The notes below the pieces were generated by a model. It was not told the origin of the DNA and ran no database searches. It was given only the letters and a program-made list of their open reading frames with translations. A stretch of 64,000 nt of DNA from Bacillus sp. FJAT-27264 (GTDB lineage: Bacteria > Bacillota > Bacilli > Paenibacillales > Paenibacillaceae): the NCBI RefSeq assembly GCF_001682855.1, contig NZ_MAQW01000001.1:516443-580442 (forward strand), read 5' to 3'. A program made the position numbers and the translations under genes. Numbering within the stretch: position 1 is the stretch's first letter; each line of letters starts with the position of its first letter. Of this stretch, positions 18,158 through 26,860 are shown piece by piece.

Positions 18158-18931
18158 TTAGCCCGTAAATTCTTGAACCCACTCTTTGTTATAGTAGCCA
18201 ATTCCAATTTCGGTGAAGCTGCTATTCAGGATGTTCGCACGATGACCGGGACTGTTCATCCATTGGTTCATCACTTCCTCCGCGCTTGTCTGGCCGTTGG
18301 CGATGTTCTCACCTGCTGAATTATAGGTGATCCCAAATGCCTTCATCATGTCAAATGGGGAGCCATACGTCGGAGACTGATGGTCGAAATAGTTGTTGTC
18401 GTACATATCCTGAGCTTTGGCCAGAGCCATTTTCGAAAGCGCACTATTTAAGCTAAGGGATTTCAAGCCTGCTTTCGTTCGCTCTTGGTTCACCAGATCC
18501 AATACTTGCTGCACAAATTGGGCTGAATCGCCGGATGCTTCTGGATTGACAGACTTCTGCGGGTTAGTTGACTGCCCTGGATAAGCAGACTGCTGTGGAC
18601 TAGCGGACTGCTCTGGATAGGCTGACGGTTCCGGATTAGTAGCCGATTGCGGATAAGCAGTCTGCGTAGGTGTTCTCTCTGTCGGCGTATTGTTGCCTAA
18701 AAGCCCTCCTAACAAATCCGAAACATCACCAGGTACTTGTGCTTGTTTAGCTCTAAGTATTGAATCCTTTGGAGCATCTGTGGAAATGGAAGAAGCTTGA
18801 GTTAAGGTTGACGCTGAAGCACCATGACGAGCACGAGTCTCAACTTTCGTTTGTTTAGTTGTCATTTGCTTGTCAGCCGAATGATTACTCGAACAAGCCG
18901 TAACGAGTACTAGTGCTGCAATTACAATCAA
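18158..18931 (-). CDS. CAP/SCP-domain lipoprotein, YkwD-like
   Basis: A CAP (SCP/PR1) domain covers the last 120 residues (LVNQERTKAGLKSLSLN, then DMYDNNYFDHQSPTYGSPFDM, AGENIANG and PGHRANILNSSFTEIGIGYY). Before it is a linker with proline/glutamine/serine repeats (about 85-130). A lipobox VTAC near the start makes it a probable lipoprotein on the outer face of the membrane. YkwD-type proteins are linked to spores and envelope stress, but their activity is poorly known. The given start is TTG at 18931, but the ribosome site AGGAGGG (18947-18953) is 15 nt away. An in-frame ATA at 18940 has ideal 6-nt spacing and would give a typical MKP start. Confidence 0.85.
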   Translation of the reverse strand: MIVIAALVLVTACSSNHSADKQMTTKQTKVETRARHGASASTLTQASSISTDAPKDSILRAKQAQVPGDVSDLLGGLLGNNTPTERTPTQTAYPQSATNPEPSAYPEQSASPQQSAYPGQSTNPQKSVNPEASGDSAQFVQQVLDLVNQERTKAGLKSLSLNSALSKMALAKAQDMYDNNYFDHQSPTYGSPFDMMKAFGITYNSAGENIANGQTSAEEVMNQWMNSPGHRANILNSSFTEIGIGYYNKEWVQEFTG

Positions 18932-19052
18932 CGGTTTTATAACAATCCCTCCTGAACTGTCAAAGTAGTGACGTTATTCAGTAAAGTTTTTGTTTAGTTC
19001 CATTGATTTATTCATGATTTACCCTTATCAGCTCACATTAACCGCGGTTGCT

Positions 19053-20342
19053 TTAAGCAAGACGTTCTAGCGCCTTACGGATGACTTGCTTTTCTTTTTT
19101 AATAACAGCTGTGTCCAACGCCTGTTCGAGCAAGCTGCGGACCTGCTGTGCGTCCACATCACTATTGAACAGCACGTAATCCTCCGGCAGACTGGATAAG
19201 GCCGAAATGACAATCTGACACTGTACATCCTTGCCGCTGAGCCAGTGTAAGATGTCGGATACTGAAGGCTGTGAATGGACATATAACGTATCCCAACCGT
19301 TATAAGGAAAAGACACCTTCTCCTCCATCCATTCCAGCACTCTGCGGCTTCCAAAATGCTGAAGCAGCGAATTCGCTTCATAACCACTCAGCTTATTCTG
19401 TTTCGCAGAGACTTCCAACATTTCGAAGACCCGATTAAGTCCCTCCCCTTCCGGCAGACAGCGTGCAGAAAGATAAGCACGAGTAGAGGGGCTCACTTTA
19501 ACCGCTGGAGCTTCCGACCACAGTAATCGCACCACATCAGCTGCGTTCTCCTTCAGAACATCACCTGCACTGCACATTAAAGCATCCATTTGATTGAGAT
19601 CTTGCTCTGCACTGGCTCGCTTCAACCAGGCTTGCAGCACTGCCTCTCCATCATAGCGGGCAAAGGCTGCTGCCACCTCCTTGTCCACACCGTTCATCTC
19701 TGTATACGTGATGAGCAGCGGAAGCTCCTCCTGTGCCTGTTCCAATGAAAGCGTTAGGTATTGATTCAGCCATGCCTTCCAGCGTTTGCTATTCCCACTC
19801 TCCAAATCCAAGCCGCATTCCCCGCAAAAATACGGATACTGCCATTCCTCGGCTCCGACACAACCCAGTTCTGTTACCCGTTCTACAAAAGTAGTCATGG
19901 ATGGCGCAAGGAGCCGGAATTCTGCCGTCTCATGTGCCCAATGCACAACGGAAGTTCCGGAAGGACTGCCCAAGTCCAGCAGTAATTCATCCCCGTTGCC
20001 GGCGACATGAAAGGTAAGATACCGCCGTTGCCCCTCCATTTCCTCATCGGCAAAATCGGAGAAACAAAGCTGATTTGTACCCCAGCCTATATCTCCACTC
20101 ACATCAAAAGGTTTAATCGTTTCACATGGCAAGCTCCAGTATACTAATACTTTGCCCGAGCCATCCTTTAGCAGTGAACGGAACTCCTCAGGCAACTGGA
20201 TTCTGAGCCGGGATTCAGCTTCAGCAATTTCCCGCTCTGGTGCAGGGTGATCAATGGTAATAAAGGTGCTTGCCCCCTTTTGCTCCAGGGCCTGAACAAG
20301 CCACTGCCACTGCCGCTTCCATGTGTCCAGTTTATGTTTCAT
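19053..20342 (-). CDS. SMI1/KNR4 (SUKH) family protein with long C-terminal extension
   Basis: A protein of about 429 residues. The N-terminal 150 residues match the SMI1/KNR4 (SUKH) fold: ITIDHPAPEREIAEAESRL, PEEFRSLLKDGSG and a later SGTSVVHWAHET. SUKH proteins are often immunity proteins for polymorphic toxins, though many stand-alone copies have unknown roles. The remaining 270 residues, with a CxxC pair (YFCGECGLD), are not recognised. The start may be ATG at 20342 or TTG at 20345, both near a GGGAGG site. It is the last gene of a possible operon that begins with a two-component system; no toxin gene is adjacent. Confidence 0.8.
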   Translation of the reverse strand: MKHKLDTWKRQWQWLVQALEQKGASTFITIDHPAPEREIAEAESRLRIQLPEEFRSLLKDGSGKVLVYWSLPCETIKPFDVSGDIGWGTNQLCFSDFADEEMEGQRRYLTFHVAGNGDELLLDLGSPSGTSVVHWAHETAEFRLLAPSMTTFVERVTELGCVGAEEWQYPYFCGECGLDLESGNSKRWKAWLNQYLTLSLEQAQEELPLLITYTEMNGVDKEVAAAFARYDGEAVLQAWLKRASAEQDLNQMDALMCSAGDVLKENAADVVRLLWSEAPAVKVSPSTRAYLSARCLPEGEGLNRVFEMLEVSAKQNKLSGYEANSLLQHFGSRRVLEWMEEKVSFPYNGWDTLYVHSQPSVSDILHWLSGKDVQCQIVISALSSLPEDYVLFNSDVDAQQVRSLLEQALDTAVIKKEKQVIRKALERLA

Positions 20343-20408
20343 CAAAATTGCTGCCTCCCTCCTATGTTCTACTTATAATTCATCAAATTGCCTTCCATCT
20401 CCTTACAA

Positions 20409-20894
20409 CTACACGTGGTACACCAAATGAGCAATCTCCTTAACTCTTTCCATCGTAATTCCGTCTCTTTGTTCAATTGCAAGGGGATGGTCTGTTTGTT
20501 CTAATTCAATTAGCGGAACGACACCCACTTCTTGTGTATGTACCATTGTCTTCAATGACAACGTCGATATTGGATACATTGAAAGTTCAGTCGATAACCA
20601 GCCGAAATAAGGTTCTTCCTCTTCTCTGCCTTCTACTAACAATAATTCGTTCGCTCTAAAAAAATTCTCTTCGCTAAGAGACACCCACACACTCCAAATA
20701 AACTTCTCATTACTACCCACTATTGGTATTTCAATATGCCCTCTAATAAAGAAGTGCTGTTCATCAATTACACAAAAATCGCCAGTTAATTCTGTTCTTT
20801 GCTCTTCTGGTACCAAATTAAAGTAATGTGGTGCTTCAATTCCATAACATAATGGAAGTTCACTTAATTCGTTGTCACAGTGAGGACATTTCAT
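20409..20894 (-). CDS. DUF2199 domain protein
   Basis: A 161-residue cytoplasmic protein that matches the DUF2199 pattern: an N-terminal zinc-ribbon-like CPHC, then LPLCYGIEAPHYFNLVP, a FFIRGHIEIPI strand and a C-terminal HPLAIEQRDGI. The function is unknown. The ATG at 20894 is chosen because AGGAG lies 7 nt upstream, instead of a longer frame. It is 24 nt after the resA-like gene and 66 nt before the SUKH gene, on the same strand. Both neighbours of unknown function may have been appended to the redox operon. Confidence 0.82.
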   Translation of the reverse strand: MKCPHCDNELSELPLCYGIEAPHYFNLVPEEQRTELTGDFCVIDEQHFFIRGHIEIPIVGSNEKFIWSVWVSLSEENFFRANELLLVEGREEEEPYFGWLSTELSMYPISTLSLKTMVHTQEVGVVPLIELEQTDHPLAIEQRDGITMERVKEIAHLVYHV

Positions 20895-20918
20895 AGTTTT
20901 GCTCCTTATTATCAATAT

Positions 20919-21476
20919 CTATTTCACTTCTGCAAGCAGTTCTGACATCATCTCATAATTCATAGCGCCCCGCACCTTCTCCCGTACGACGCCATCGGCA
21001 TCCAGTACATAAGTCGTTGGGTAGGCGACGATCTGATAAGTTTGCATAAGCTCCCCGTCCTCATCCAATACAATTGGGAAAGTCAGTTTCTGCTCTTGGA
21101 CAAACGGAGAGACATCCTCAAGGCGCTTTTCCGTTAATGTCATATTCACCCCGAGGATAACTACATCTTCCGATTCATAATTCTCATAAATGCTCTGCAT
21201 ATGCGGCATCTCTACCCGGCACGGAGGACACCATGTAGCCCAGAAGTTGAGCATTACTCTTTTCCCTCTAAAATCTGATAACTGCACTGGATTCCCACTC
21301 AGATCTTGTAATGAGAAATCAGGAGCCACTTGCCCTATCTCAATACCTATATCACGATTTTCTACTTCCGAGCTTACACTTTGCAAAGGCTGCTGAGAAG
21401 ACTTATTAAAGTATTCATATCCCCCATATAGTACTAATCCAATGATAAAGATAATCGCAATAACGTTTTTTTTCAT
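20919..21476 (-). CDS. Membrane-anchored thiol-disulfide oxidoreductase, ResA/TlpA-like
   Basis: A 185-residue extracytoplasmic thioredoxin. An uncleaved signal anchor (about 4-21) is followed by an AhpC/TSA-thioredoxin domain. The active site is WCPPC (Cys83 and Cys86) in NFWATWCPPC, with cis-proline region VAYPTTYVLD. ResA-like proteins reduce disulfides, for example in apocytochrome c, using electrons from CcdA, which is encoded directly upstream. The ATG at 21476 has GGGAGG 8 nt before it; a longer frame would run into ccdA. Together with ccdA and the two-component system this points to a regulated thiol/redox pathway outside the membrane. Confidence 0.93.
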   Translation of the reverse strand: MKKNVIAIIFIIGLVLYGGYEYFNKSSQQPLQSVSSEVENRDIGIEIGQVAPDFSLQDLSGNPVQLSDFRGKRVMLNFWATWCPPCRVEMPHMQSIYENYESEDVVILGVNMTLTEKRLEDVSPFVQEQKLTFPIVLDEDGELMQTYQIVAYPTTYVLDADGVVREKVRGAMNYEMMSELLAEVK

Positions 21477-21495
21477 TTTAACTGCCTCCCGTCTA

Positions 21496-22218
21496 TTAAA
21501 AAGTAATATCCCACAACGTATATTTCGCCAGCCAAGCACTCAGCTTTTGCAGCTGCCCTGTGAACAGGAGAAGTCCCATTCCTAGGAGCAGTACCCCATT
21601 CACCTTAGATAACAGGGGCATCCATTTGTTCATTTTTTTCAGCACATTCATAGAGTATGTTAGCAGCCAGGAGATCAGCAGAAACGGAATACCGAGACCA
21701 AGCGAATACACGGCCAACATGCCTATGCCGCTCCATAATGTATCAGCTGAGCCGGCCATAAGTAGAATCGAAGATAATGCCAGTCCAACACATGGGCTCC
21801 AACCTGCTCCGAATGCAAATCCAGTAAGTAAGGAACGCAAGGCTCCACGGTTATGTCCGCCTTTGGTCTCCCAGGTTTTGCCCGACATTAGAAAGGACAG
21901 ATTGAGCAATCCGATCATTTGCAGACCAAAGATAATAATGAATAAGCCGCTTATTTTCTGAACCAACTCTCGTTGCTGAGCAAAAAATTGGCCGATAAAG
22001 CTGGCCGAAGCGCCCATGGCGATAAAAATCAGACTAAATCCCAGAATAAAAAAGAGCGATTGGGTGAACAATCTCCCTCTATGTACCACAAGCTTGCCGT
22101 CTTGCAGCGAGGAGCCTGTCAAATGAGATAGATAAGCAGGAATCAATGGAAAGATGCAGGGAGATAGAAAAGACAACATTCCTGCGGCAAAAGCTACTAC
22201 AATGGTAATGTGATTCAT
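21496..22218 (-). CDS. ccdA: Cytochrome c biogenesis protein CcdA-type thiol transporter
   Basis: A 240-residue membrane protein with six hydrophobic segments and the two cysteine motifs of the family: FLSPCIFPLIPAYLSHL in the first helix and GAGWSPCVGLALSSILL in the fourth. It carries reducing power from cytoplasmic thioredoxin across the membrane to partner proteins, here most likely the ResA-like protein encoded 19 nt downstream. It starts 4 nt after the stop of the preceding membrane protein gene. The symbol reflects family membership; whether the target is cytochrome c, spore or other proteins is not shown. Confidence 0.93.
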   Translation of the reverse strand: MNHITIVVAFAAGMLSFLSPCIFPLIPAYLSHLTGSSLQDGKLVVHRGRLFTQSLFFILGFSLIFIAMGASASFIGQFFAQQRELVQKISGLFIIIFGLQMIGLLNLSFLMSGKTWETKGGHNRGALRSLLTGFAFGAGWSPCVGLALSSILLMAGSADTLWSGIGMLAVYSLGLGIPFLLISWLLTYSMNVLKKMNKWMPLLSKVNGVLLLGMGLLLFTGQLQKLSAWLAKYTLWDITF

Positions 22219-22222
22219 ATCA

Positions 22223-22891
22223 TCATCCTTTCTCTTTCTTCTCCTGAAAGTATGACCATACTGTTAGGGCTGCGGCTATTACTATACAAATGATTTGCAG
22301 CCGGCTAAATGACAACAACCACAACGTACGGTCAGGCAGTAGAAACTGAAGAACTACATGTCCAATTAGAAACCAGATGGCATATCCACTCCGGTCACCA
22401 AAGCGGGAGGTTTTTCGTGTCAGGAACAGGATCAACATGACTCCCCCTGACCATAAAGCACTTAACTTATCATATAAAACCGGCTGATGCCCGGCTATAA
22501 CCTGCAGTATGGGATAGATCAGCCAGCAGCCAGAGATGAACCATAGTCCGACATCCATCCATATTTTTACGGACAAATTTTGTTTTCTTGATCGTATCCA
22601 AAGGTAAACAATAGCAAGCAGGCTCGCCAGCCACATTCCACGTTTGCCGCCATCAAAATACAACAAGCTTATAGGCGTCTGTATAAATTCAGTGGGATAT
22701 AGAAACATAAAGCTCCCTTTCCATACAAGCAGCCATATCAAGAATGCATTGCTTGCATAAGATGTGAAATCCCCTTGCTCTGGAATATGCCGTAACCGAA
22801 AATGCAGCACGAACCACCCTATGACTCCAAAAGTCATATACATCACAAGTCGTCCGTTTATTAATAATGATCCGAGCTGGATATTATCCAT
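22223..22891 (-). CDS. Multi-pass membrane protein, distantly Lgt-like
   Basis: A 222-residue protein with about seven hydrophobic segments. The start (LGSLLINGRLVMYMTFGVIG) and the stretch with YFDGGKRGMWLASLLAIVYL loosely resemble prolipoprotein diacylglyceryl transferase. The catalytic histidine/arginine pattern of Lgt is not clear, so I do not assign activity. It lies between the sensor kinase (42 nt) and ccdA (4 nt), so it probably works with CcdA and ResA at the membrane. An alternative is a quinone- or disulfide-handling membrane partner of unknown family. Confidence 0.7.
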   Translation of the reverse strand: MDNIQLGSLLINGRLVMYMTFGVIGWFVLHFRLRHIPEQGDFTSYASNAFLIWLLVWKGSFMFLYPTEFIQTPISLLYFDGGKRGMWLASLLAIVYLWIRSRKQNLSVKIWMDVGLWFISGCWLIYPILQVIAGHQPVLYDKLSALWSGGVMLILFLTRKTSRFGDRSGYAIWFLIGHVVLQFLLPDRTLWLLSFSRLQIICIVIAAALTVWSYFQEKKEKG

Positions 22892-22933
22892 AACTCCTGC
22901 CCCCCTTTCTCACCTATTCAGTGAAATGATATT

Positions 22934-24028
22934 TCAGTTCTTGCCAAGTTTGAGCGGTACCGTGATTGAAAAAGAATGCTTATCCTTGTCTGAAGTCAGC
23001 TCTACCTGACCTCCAAGTTTCCCCATAATCTCCTTCACGATCGCTAGACCAAGTCCGCTACCCTTCATCCCTTCTCTACGTTGTCTGGAACCATCGGCCT
23101 GGAAAAAACGTTCAAAGACCAGCTCCTGCAGCTCGTCTGACAACGCTTCTCCCAAATTACATACTGTAATTCGGTAGTCCTCGCCTGCCACTACCCCTGA
23201 TACCCAAACTATATGTCCAGAATTATAATTAATTGCGTTCTGTATCAGATTGGTTAGCACCTGTCGCAAGCCATCCTCATTACTAACAATGACCTGTGGT
23301 TCAAGAGAAATATCTAATGTGATCCCTTTGCGCTCTAGTTCTAGTTGAAAAGATTGCAAACTACGTGTAATGAACTCGTCGATGGGGATCTGGCTAAAAA
23401 TCATACTGTCAGCTCCCCGGTCCTCCCAAAGGGAAAGTTGATGAAGCTGCTCCACAAGCCGCGTAATATGCTGCGACTCTTCCAGCAGGGATAAATACAA
23501 TTCCTGGTCTCCTTCGATTACACCACTGCTTAACGCCTCTAAATAACCATTTAAATTGCTAAGTGGTGTTCTTAAATCATGAGACACATTGCTGAGCATC
23601 ACTTTACGATTCTGTTCCGTCCGCTGCAGGGCTAGGGTCATAGCATTAAAGCGCTTCGTCAATTCTCCAATCTCATCCTCAGCGGATACTTGGATGGGTT
23701 CAGGATAGGATCCTTCCATTAATTGACGAGTCGACTCTGTTAATCTTTTCAAAGGAGACAGAATCTTCTTAATAAAAACAAAATGAATGATAGCAGCCAC
23801 AACAATGGCAAGCACACTTGCCCGAATAAGATAGAACTGCATGGTACGTTGAAAAAAATCATTTTTGACATCGCCCACAAGCTGATACTTGGCCACCAGC
23901 ACACACGCGAAGTCTTTGACAGATACGCCTACTATCCAGATCACAACGAGCATCACCAGCACATTTACCCAAATCAATTTCCAAGCGACATACTGCTTCC
24001 ATATATTCAGTTTCTTAATAGGCAACAA
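22934..24028 (-). CDS. Sensor histidine kinase, HAMP/HisKA type
   Basis: A kinase of about 364 residues. There are transmembrane segments at about 17-38 and 66-86, a short extracellular loop between them (about 28 residues), HAMP to about 138, and HisKA with SNVSHDLRTPLSN (His150). The HATPase part shows LIQNAINYNSG and GSGLGLAIV. The start is uncertain: TTG at 24028 has TGGGG 7 nt upstream and makes a sensible N-terminus, while GTG at 24046 and longer frames are possible. The gene overlaps the response regulator by 14 nt, so the two are coupled. The very short sensor loop suggests sensing within or near the membrane, fitting the thiol/redox genes that follow. Confidence 0.92.
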   Translation of the reverse strand: MLPIKKLNIWKQYVAWKLIWVNVLVMLVVIWIVGVSVKDFACVLVAKYQLVGDVKNDFFQRTMQFYLIRASVLAIVVAAIIHFVFIKKILSPLKRLTESTRQLMEGSYPEPIQVSAEDEIGELTKRFNAMTLALQRTEQNRKVMLSNVSHDLRTPLSNLNGYLEALSSGVIEGDQELYLSLLEESQHITRLVEQLHQLSLWEDRGADSMIFSQIPIDEFITRSLQSFQLELERKGITLDISLEPQVIVSNEDGLRQVLTNLIQNAINYNSGHIVWVSGVVAGEDYRITVCNLGEALSDELQELVFERFFQADGSRQRREGMKGSGLGLAIVKEIMGKLGGQVELTSDKDKHSFSITVPLKLGKN

Positions 24029-24698
24029 AGCGATACCCCATTCCACGTACCGTTTGAAAGAAGGACGGCGTCTGGCAGGACACCTCAATCTTCTCTCGTA
24101 GCTTCCCAACATGGACATCAACCGTACGATCGATCACAGACTTCTCATCATTCGGATAAAGCTCATTTAAAATTTGCTCACGGGACAAGATTTGATTGGG
24201 ATGCTTCATAAGGAAGTGCAACAACTTAAATTCATGCTGTGTTAAGGCAATATCGACCCCGTTATACTTAACCTCATATGATTGCGTCTTGATCATCAGT
24301 CCCCGGTAACTAATCTTGCTGCAGCGATTGGCCATCCGCTTAAGTATCGTATTGACCCGCACAACGACTTCTTGTGGGCTGAATGGCTTGATGATGTAAT
24401 CATCCGCACCCATTTGCAGACCTGCGATCCGTTCGGATTCCGTGATTTTAGCTGTGAGCATCATAATAGGAATATCGCTTTTCTGTTCATGTCGAATCCA
24501 TTGGCATAATTGTTCGCCGCTAAACTTTGGCATCATGAGGTCAGTAATTACGAAACAAGGCTCATCCTGTTGAAACATCTCTCTGGCCTCTTCCCCGTTC
24601 TGAGCCTCCATTACGCTATATCCCTCTTTTTCCAAATACAATCTTAAAAGCTTTCTTATTTTCATATCGTCTTCGACGATTAAGATGTCTTTCTGCAA
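24015..24698 (-). CDS. OmpR/PhoB family response regulator
   Basis: A 227-residue regulator with a receiver domain (phosphoacceptor D53 in VITDLMMPKFSG, K in IIKPFSP) and a C-terminal winged helix (about 130-227; DRTVDVHVGKLREKIE, GMGYRF). The start is TTG at 24698, with AAGGAG 9 nt upstream; the longer frame has no site and would add 50 residues unusual for the family. It is the first gene of a tight minus-strand run through kinase, Lgt-like protein, ccdA, resA, DUF2199 and SUKH. The stretch upstream holds the nested-hairpin repeat at 24770-24937. Confidence 0.93.
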   Translation of the reverse strand: MQKDILIVEDDMKIRKLLRLYLEKEGYSVMEAQNGEEAREMFQQDEPCFVITDLMMPKFSGEQLCQWIRHEQKSDIPIMMLTAKITESERIAGLQMGADDYIIKPFSPQEVVVRVNTILKRMANRCSKISYRGLMIKTQSYEVKYNGVDIALTQHEFKLLHFLMKHPNQILSREQILNELYPNDEKSVIDRTVDVHVGKLREKIEVSCQTPSFFQTVRGMGYRFVAY

Positions 24699-24769
24699 TT
24701 CGTTTGCTCCTTCCTTAACTATATAAGACAAACTTAAGATCCGAACATAAGGCTCAGTCGTCACTACGG

Positions 24770-24937
24770 TGGAATGTTTGGACTTCCGACCGCTGTTGTC
24801 TCCAGATTTCTTTCTATGGTACCGCTGTTTGCGGTTGAAATCCGGAGACAAAGGCGGGCGCTGTCGCTCCTACAGTTCCAAACTTCCCCCTTCGTTCCTT
24901 CTCGCTTTTGTTACTTTCTTTTATTCGTCTTATATAG
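24770..24937. repeat. Dispersed extragenic repeat with nested hairpin, full copy
   Basis: TTGTCTCCAGATTTC (24796-24810) pairs with GAAATCCGGAGACAA (24837-24851), 14 of 15 Watson-Crick plus one wobble. Inside it ACCGC (24821-24825) pairs with GCGGT (24831-24835). The following 74 nt (24864-24937) recur at 27515-27588 with five mismatches. I recall similar sequences between genes in Paenibacillus, but cannot verify that here. It lies between the response regulator operon and yitT, and may be a mobile extragenic element or an RNA structure. Confidence 0.8.
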
Positions 24938-25145
24938 TAGTCCATTATACAAGACGAATTTAAAGAAATGTTAAAGCTGGATTGAGCAGCTGACAGTTTA
25001 TCCTTATACAGAAGAGTGCATAATCGCAGCAGTACAGTAATCTTTGCACTTTTATGAGTCCTTAGTCTTTGAAAAAAAGGATTGCCTAAGCTCACCGAGA
25101 TGATATATAGTATTGTGATTATTGCGAAACGTAAGGATGGTAACG

Positions 25146-25985
25146 ATGTTGAAGAAATTAACGCACGATCTTTTTTACTTAATACTTGGAGCATTTCTGT
25201 TTGCCTTAGCAGTCAATGTATTTGTCATTCCTAATGAACTAGGCGAGGGTGGAGTGACCGGAACTTCTATTATCTTGTATTATCTATTTCAATGGTCACC
25301 CAGTATAGTCAACTTAGTAATCAATGCTTTATTGTTAATTTTCGGATATCGATTCCTGGATAAGAAGATGATTATTTATACAATTATCGCCGTGTTGCTT
25401 CATTCCATGTTCCTCCATCTGACTCACGATTGGAGAATTCAATCTAATGAATTAATAGTGAACGCGATATTTGGGGGCATACTTGTCGGATCAGGCATTG
25501 GGCTGATCATTAAGGTTGGTGGCAGCACTGCGGGTACCACTATTCTCGCAAAGATCGCTAATAAATATCTCCATTGGAATATTAGTTACGCCCTGCTATT
25601 CTTTGATTTGATCGTTGTATTTGCTTCTTACTTCATTATCGGGACAGAAAAGCTTATGGTAACCATTATTATGCTTTATGTCGGTACGAAGGTGATGGAC
25701 TTCATTATTGAAGGACTGAACCCTAAGAAAGCAGTCACCATTATCTCCAAGCAGCAGGATAGAATCGCTGAACAGGTCAACATGGTCATGGACAGAGGCG
25801 TAACCGTTCTGCAAGGAAAGGGTTACTATAGCCAGGAGCCTAAAGAAGTGCTCTATATCGTTATTAGCAAACAGGAAGTGTCCATGCTCAAAAAAATCGT
25901 TGAAAATGCAGATAAAGATGCCTTCCTAACCATCCATGATGTAAGAGATGTGTTTGGAGAAGGTTTTGTAGAATTATCAAAGTAA
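25146..25985 (+). CDS. YitT family membrane protein (DUF161/DUF2179)
   Basis: A 279-residue protein. Five or six transmembrane helices in the first 190 residues include the family signature NELGEGGVTGTSIILYYL and KVGGSTAGTTILAKI. A cytoplasmic DUF2179 domain ends the protein (about 195-279, with RGVTVLQGKGYYSQEPKEVLY). The exact role of YitT proteins is unknown. The ATG at 25146 has AAGGATGG 5 nt upstream. A promoter candidate, TTGCCT (25082) with 18 nt to TATAGT (25106), lies just upstream. A terminator follows directly, so it is a single-gene unit. Confidence 0.93.
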   Translation: MLKKLTHDLFYLILGAFLFALAVNVFVIPNELGEGGVTGTSIILYYLFQWSPSIVNLVINALLLIFGYRFLDKKMIIYTIIAVLLHSMFLHLTHDWRIQSNELIVNAIFGGILVGSGIGLIIKVGGSTAGTTILAKIANKYLHWNISYALLFFDLIVVFASYFIIGTEKLMVTIIMLYVGTKVMDFIIEGLNPKKAVTIISKQQDRIAEQVNMVMDRGVTVLQGKGYYSQEPKEVLYIVISKQEVSMLKKIVENADKDAFLTIHDVRDVFGEGFVELSK

Positions 25986-25990
25986 AAATA

Positions 25991-26025
25991 GCGGCCCATT
26001 CCCTTGTAAAGGAATGGGCCGTTTT
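25991..26025 (+). terminator. Terminator after the YitT gene
   Basis: A GC-rich 11-bp stem (CGGCCCATTCC / GGAATGGGCCG) around an 8-nt loop is followed by TTTT. It begins 5 nt after the stop codon. Confidence 0.88.
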
Positions 26026-26063
26026 AAATGGATTTAAGAGATATTTAGCTTTACTATTACTTA

Positions 26064-26840
26064 TTATGATTTCGAAGCCTGAAAATACGCAGATTGCCCA
26101 ACAAAGCTGACGATCTCCCCTGTATCTTCAGTAATGCGGAAAAACTCCCATATGGCCGGTTCTGCCTTAATAAATTCAGCTTTGACTTCATCCTGCTCTT
26201 CCGGCGTAAGCCCCATCCGCTGGCACCAGCTCTGGAACTCAAAAGGCTTCTGAAAGCAAATCAAAGCATCCAGTTGAAAATGGGTTTGTTCTAATTGTCC
26301 AATCCATTCTGATTTGGAGAGGGCCCGAACATGACTCCGATCACGCAAGCGCTCAACCTCATTATAAAACTCCCCTAACCGACCATCTTCCGGAGATACA
26401 TTATCAATTAGCTGCAGCTTGCCTCCTGGTTTCAAAACTCTATAAGCCTCTCGTAAAAAAGCAGGCACGTCAGGGAAATGATGGGCGGCAATTCGACAAG
26501 TCACAATATCAAACGAAGCATCATCAAAGGGTAAGTGCTCTGCATCCCCCTTCACAAATTCCACATTTCCGTGACCGTTCCCTTGAATAAACGCCCTAGC
26601 TGAATTCAGCATCTCTTGCGTTAAATCCAAAGCAGTAACCTGCTTGACAAGTGGAGCAAGCGCATTCGCTACATGGCCTCCTCCTGTCGCAATATCAAGG
26701 ACCGTCATCTCCTTAGTGGCCTGCGCTGCTGATACCAGCAGTGTCAGATCCTCCCCTTTGGCATGACGAATACTTGTTACATACTTCTCAGCATTCTTGC
26801 CAAATTGCTGTTGTACGCGTGTCTTCATTTCCTCAGACAT
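26064..26840 (-). CDS. Class I SAM-dependent methyltransferase (UbiE-like)
   Basis: A 258-residue cytoplasmic methyltransferase. Motif I is VLDIATGGGHVANALA, followed by the acidic residue in VTALDLTQ, then FVKGDAEHLPFDDASFDIVTCR and the post-motif LREAYRVLKPGGKLQLID. This pattern belongs to the UbiE/Methyltransf_11 group; the small-molecule substrate cannot be told. AGGAG lies upstream of the ATG. A perfect inverted repeat in the 5' region (26861-26877) suggests repressor control. It stands alone. Confidence 0.9.
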   Translation of the reverse strand: MSEEMKTRVQQQFGKNAEKYVTSIRHAKGEDLTLLVSAAQATKEMTVLDIATGGGHVANALAPLVKQVTALDLTQEMLNSARAFIQGNGHGNVEFVKGDAEHLPFDDASFDIVTCRIAAHHFPDVPAFLREAYRVLKPGGKLQLIDNVSPEDGRLGEFYNEVERLRDRSHVRALSKSEWIGQLEQTHFQLDALICFQKPFEFQSWCQRMGLTPEEQDEVKAEFIKAEPAIWEFFRITEDTGEIVSFVGQSAYFQASKS

Positions 26841-26860
26841 ACATTAGCTCCTCTCCGCTA

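Noticed and set aside
23783..24211. 142-codon plus-strand frame over the kinase and regulator genes
   Set aside because: Antisense to two recognised genes, histidine-rich shadow composition.
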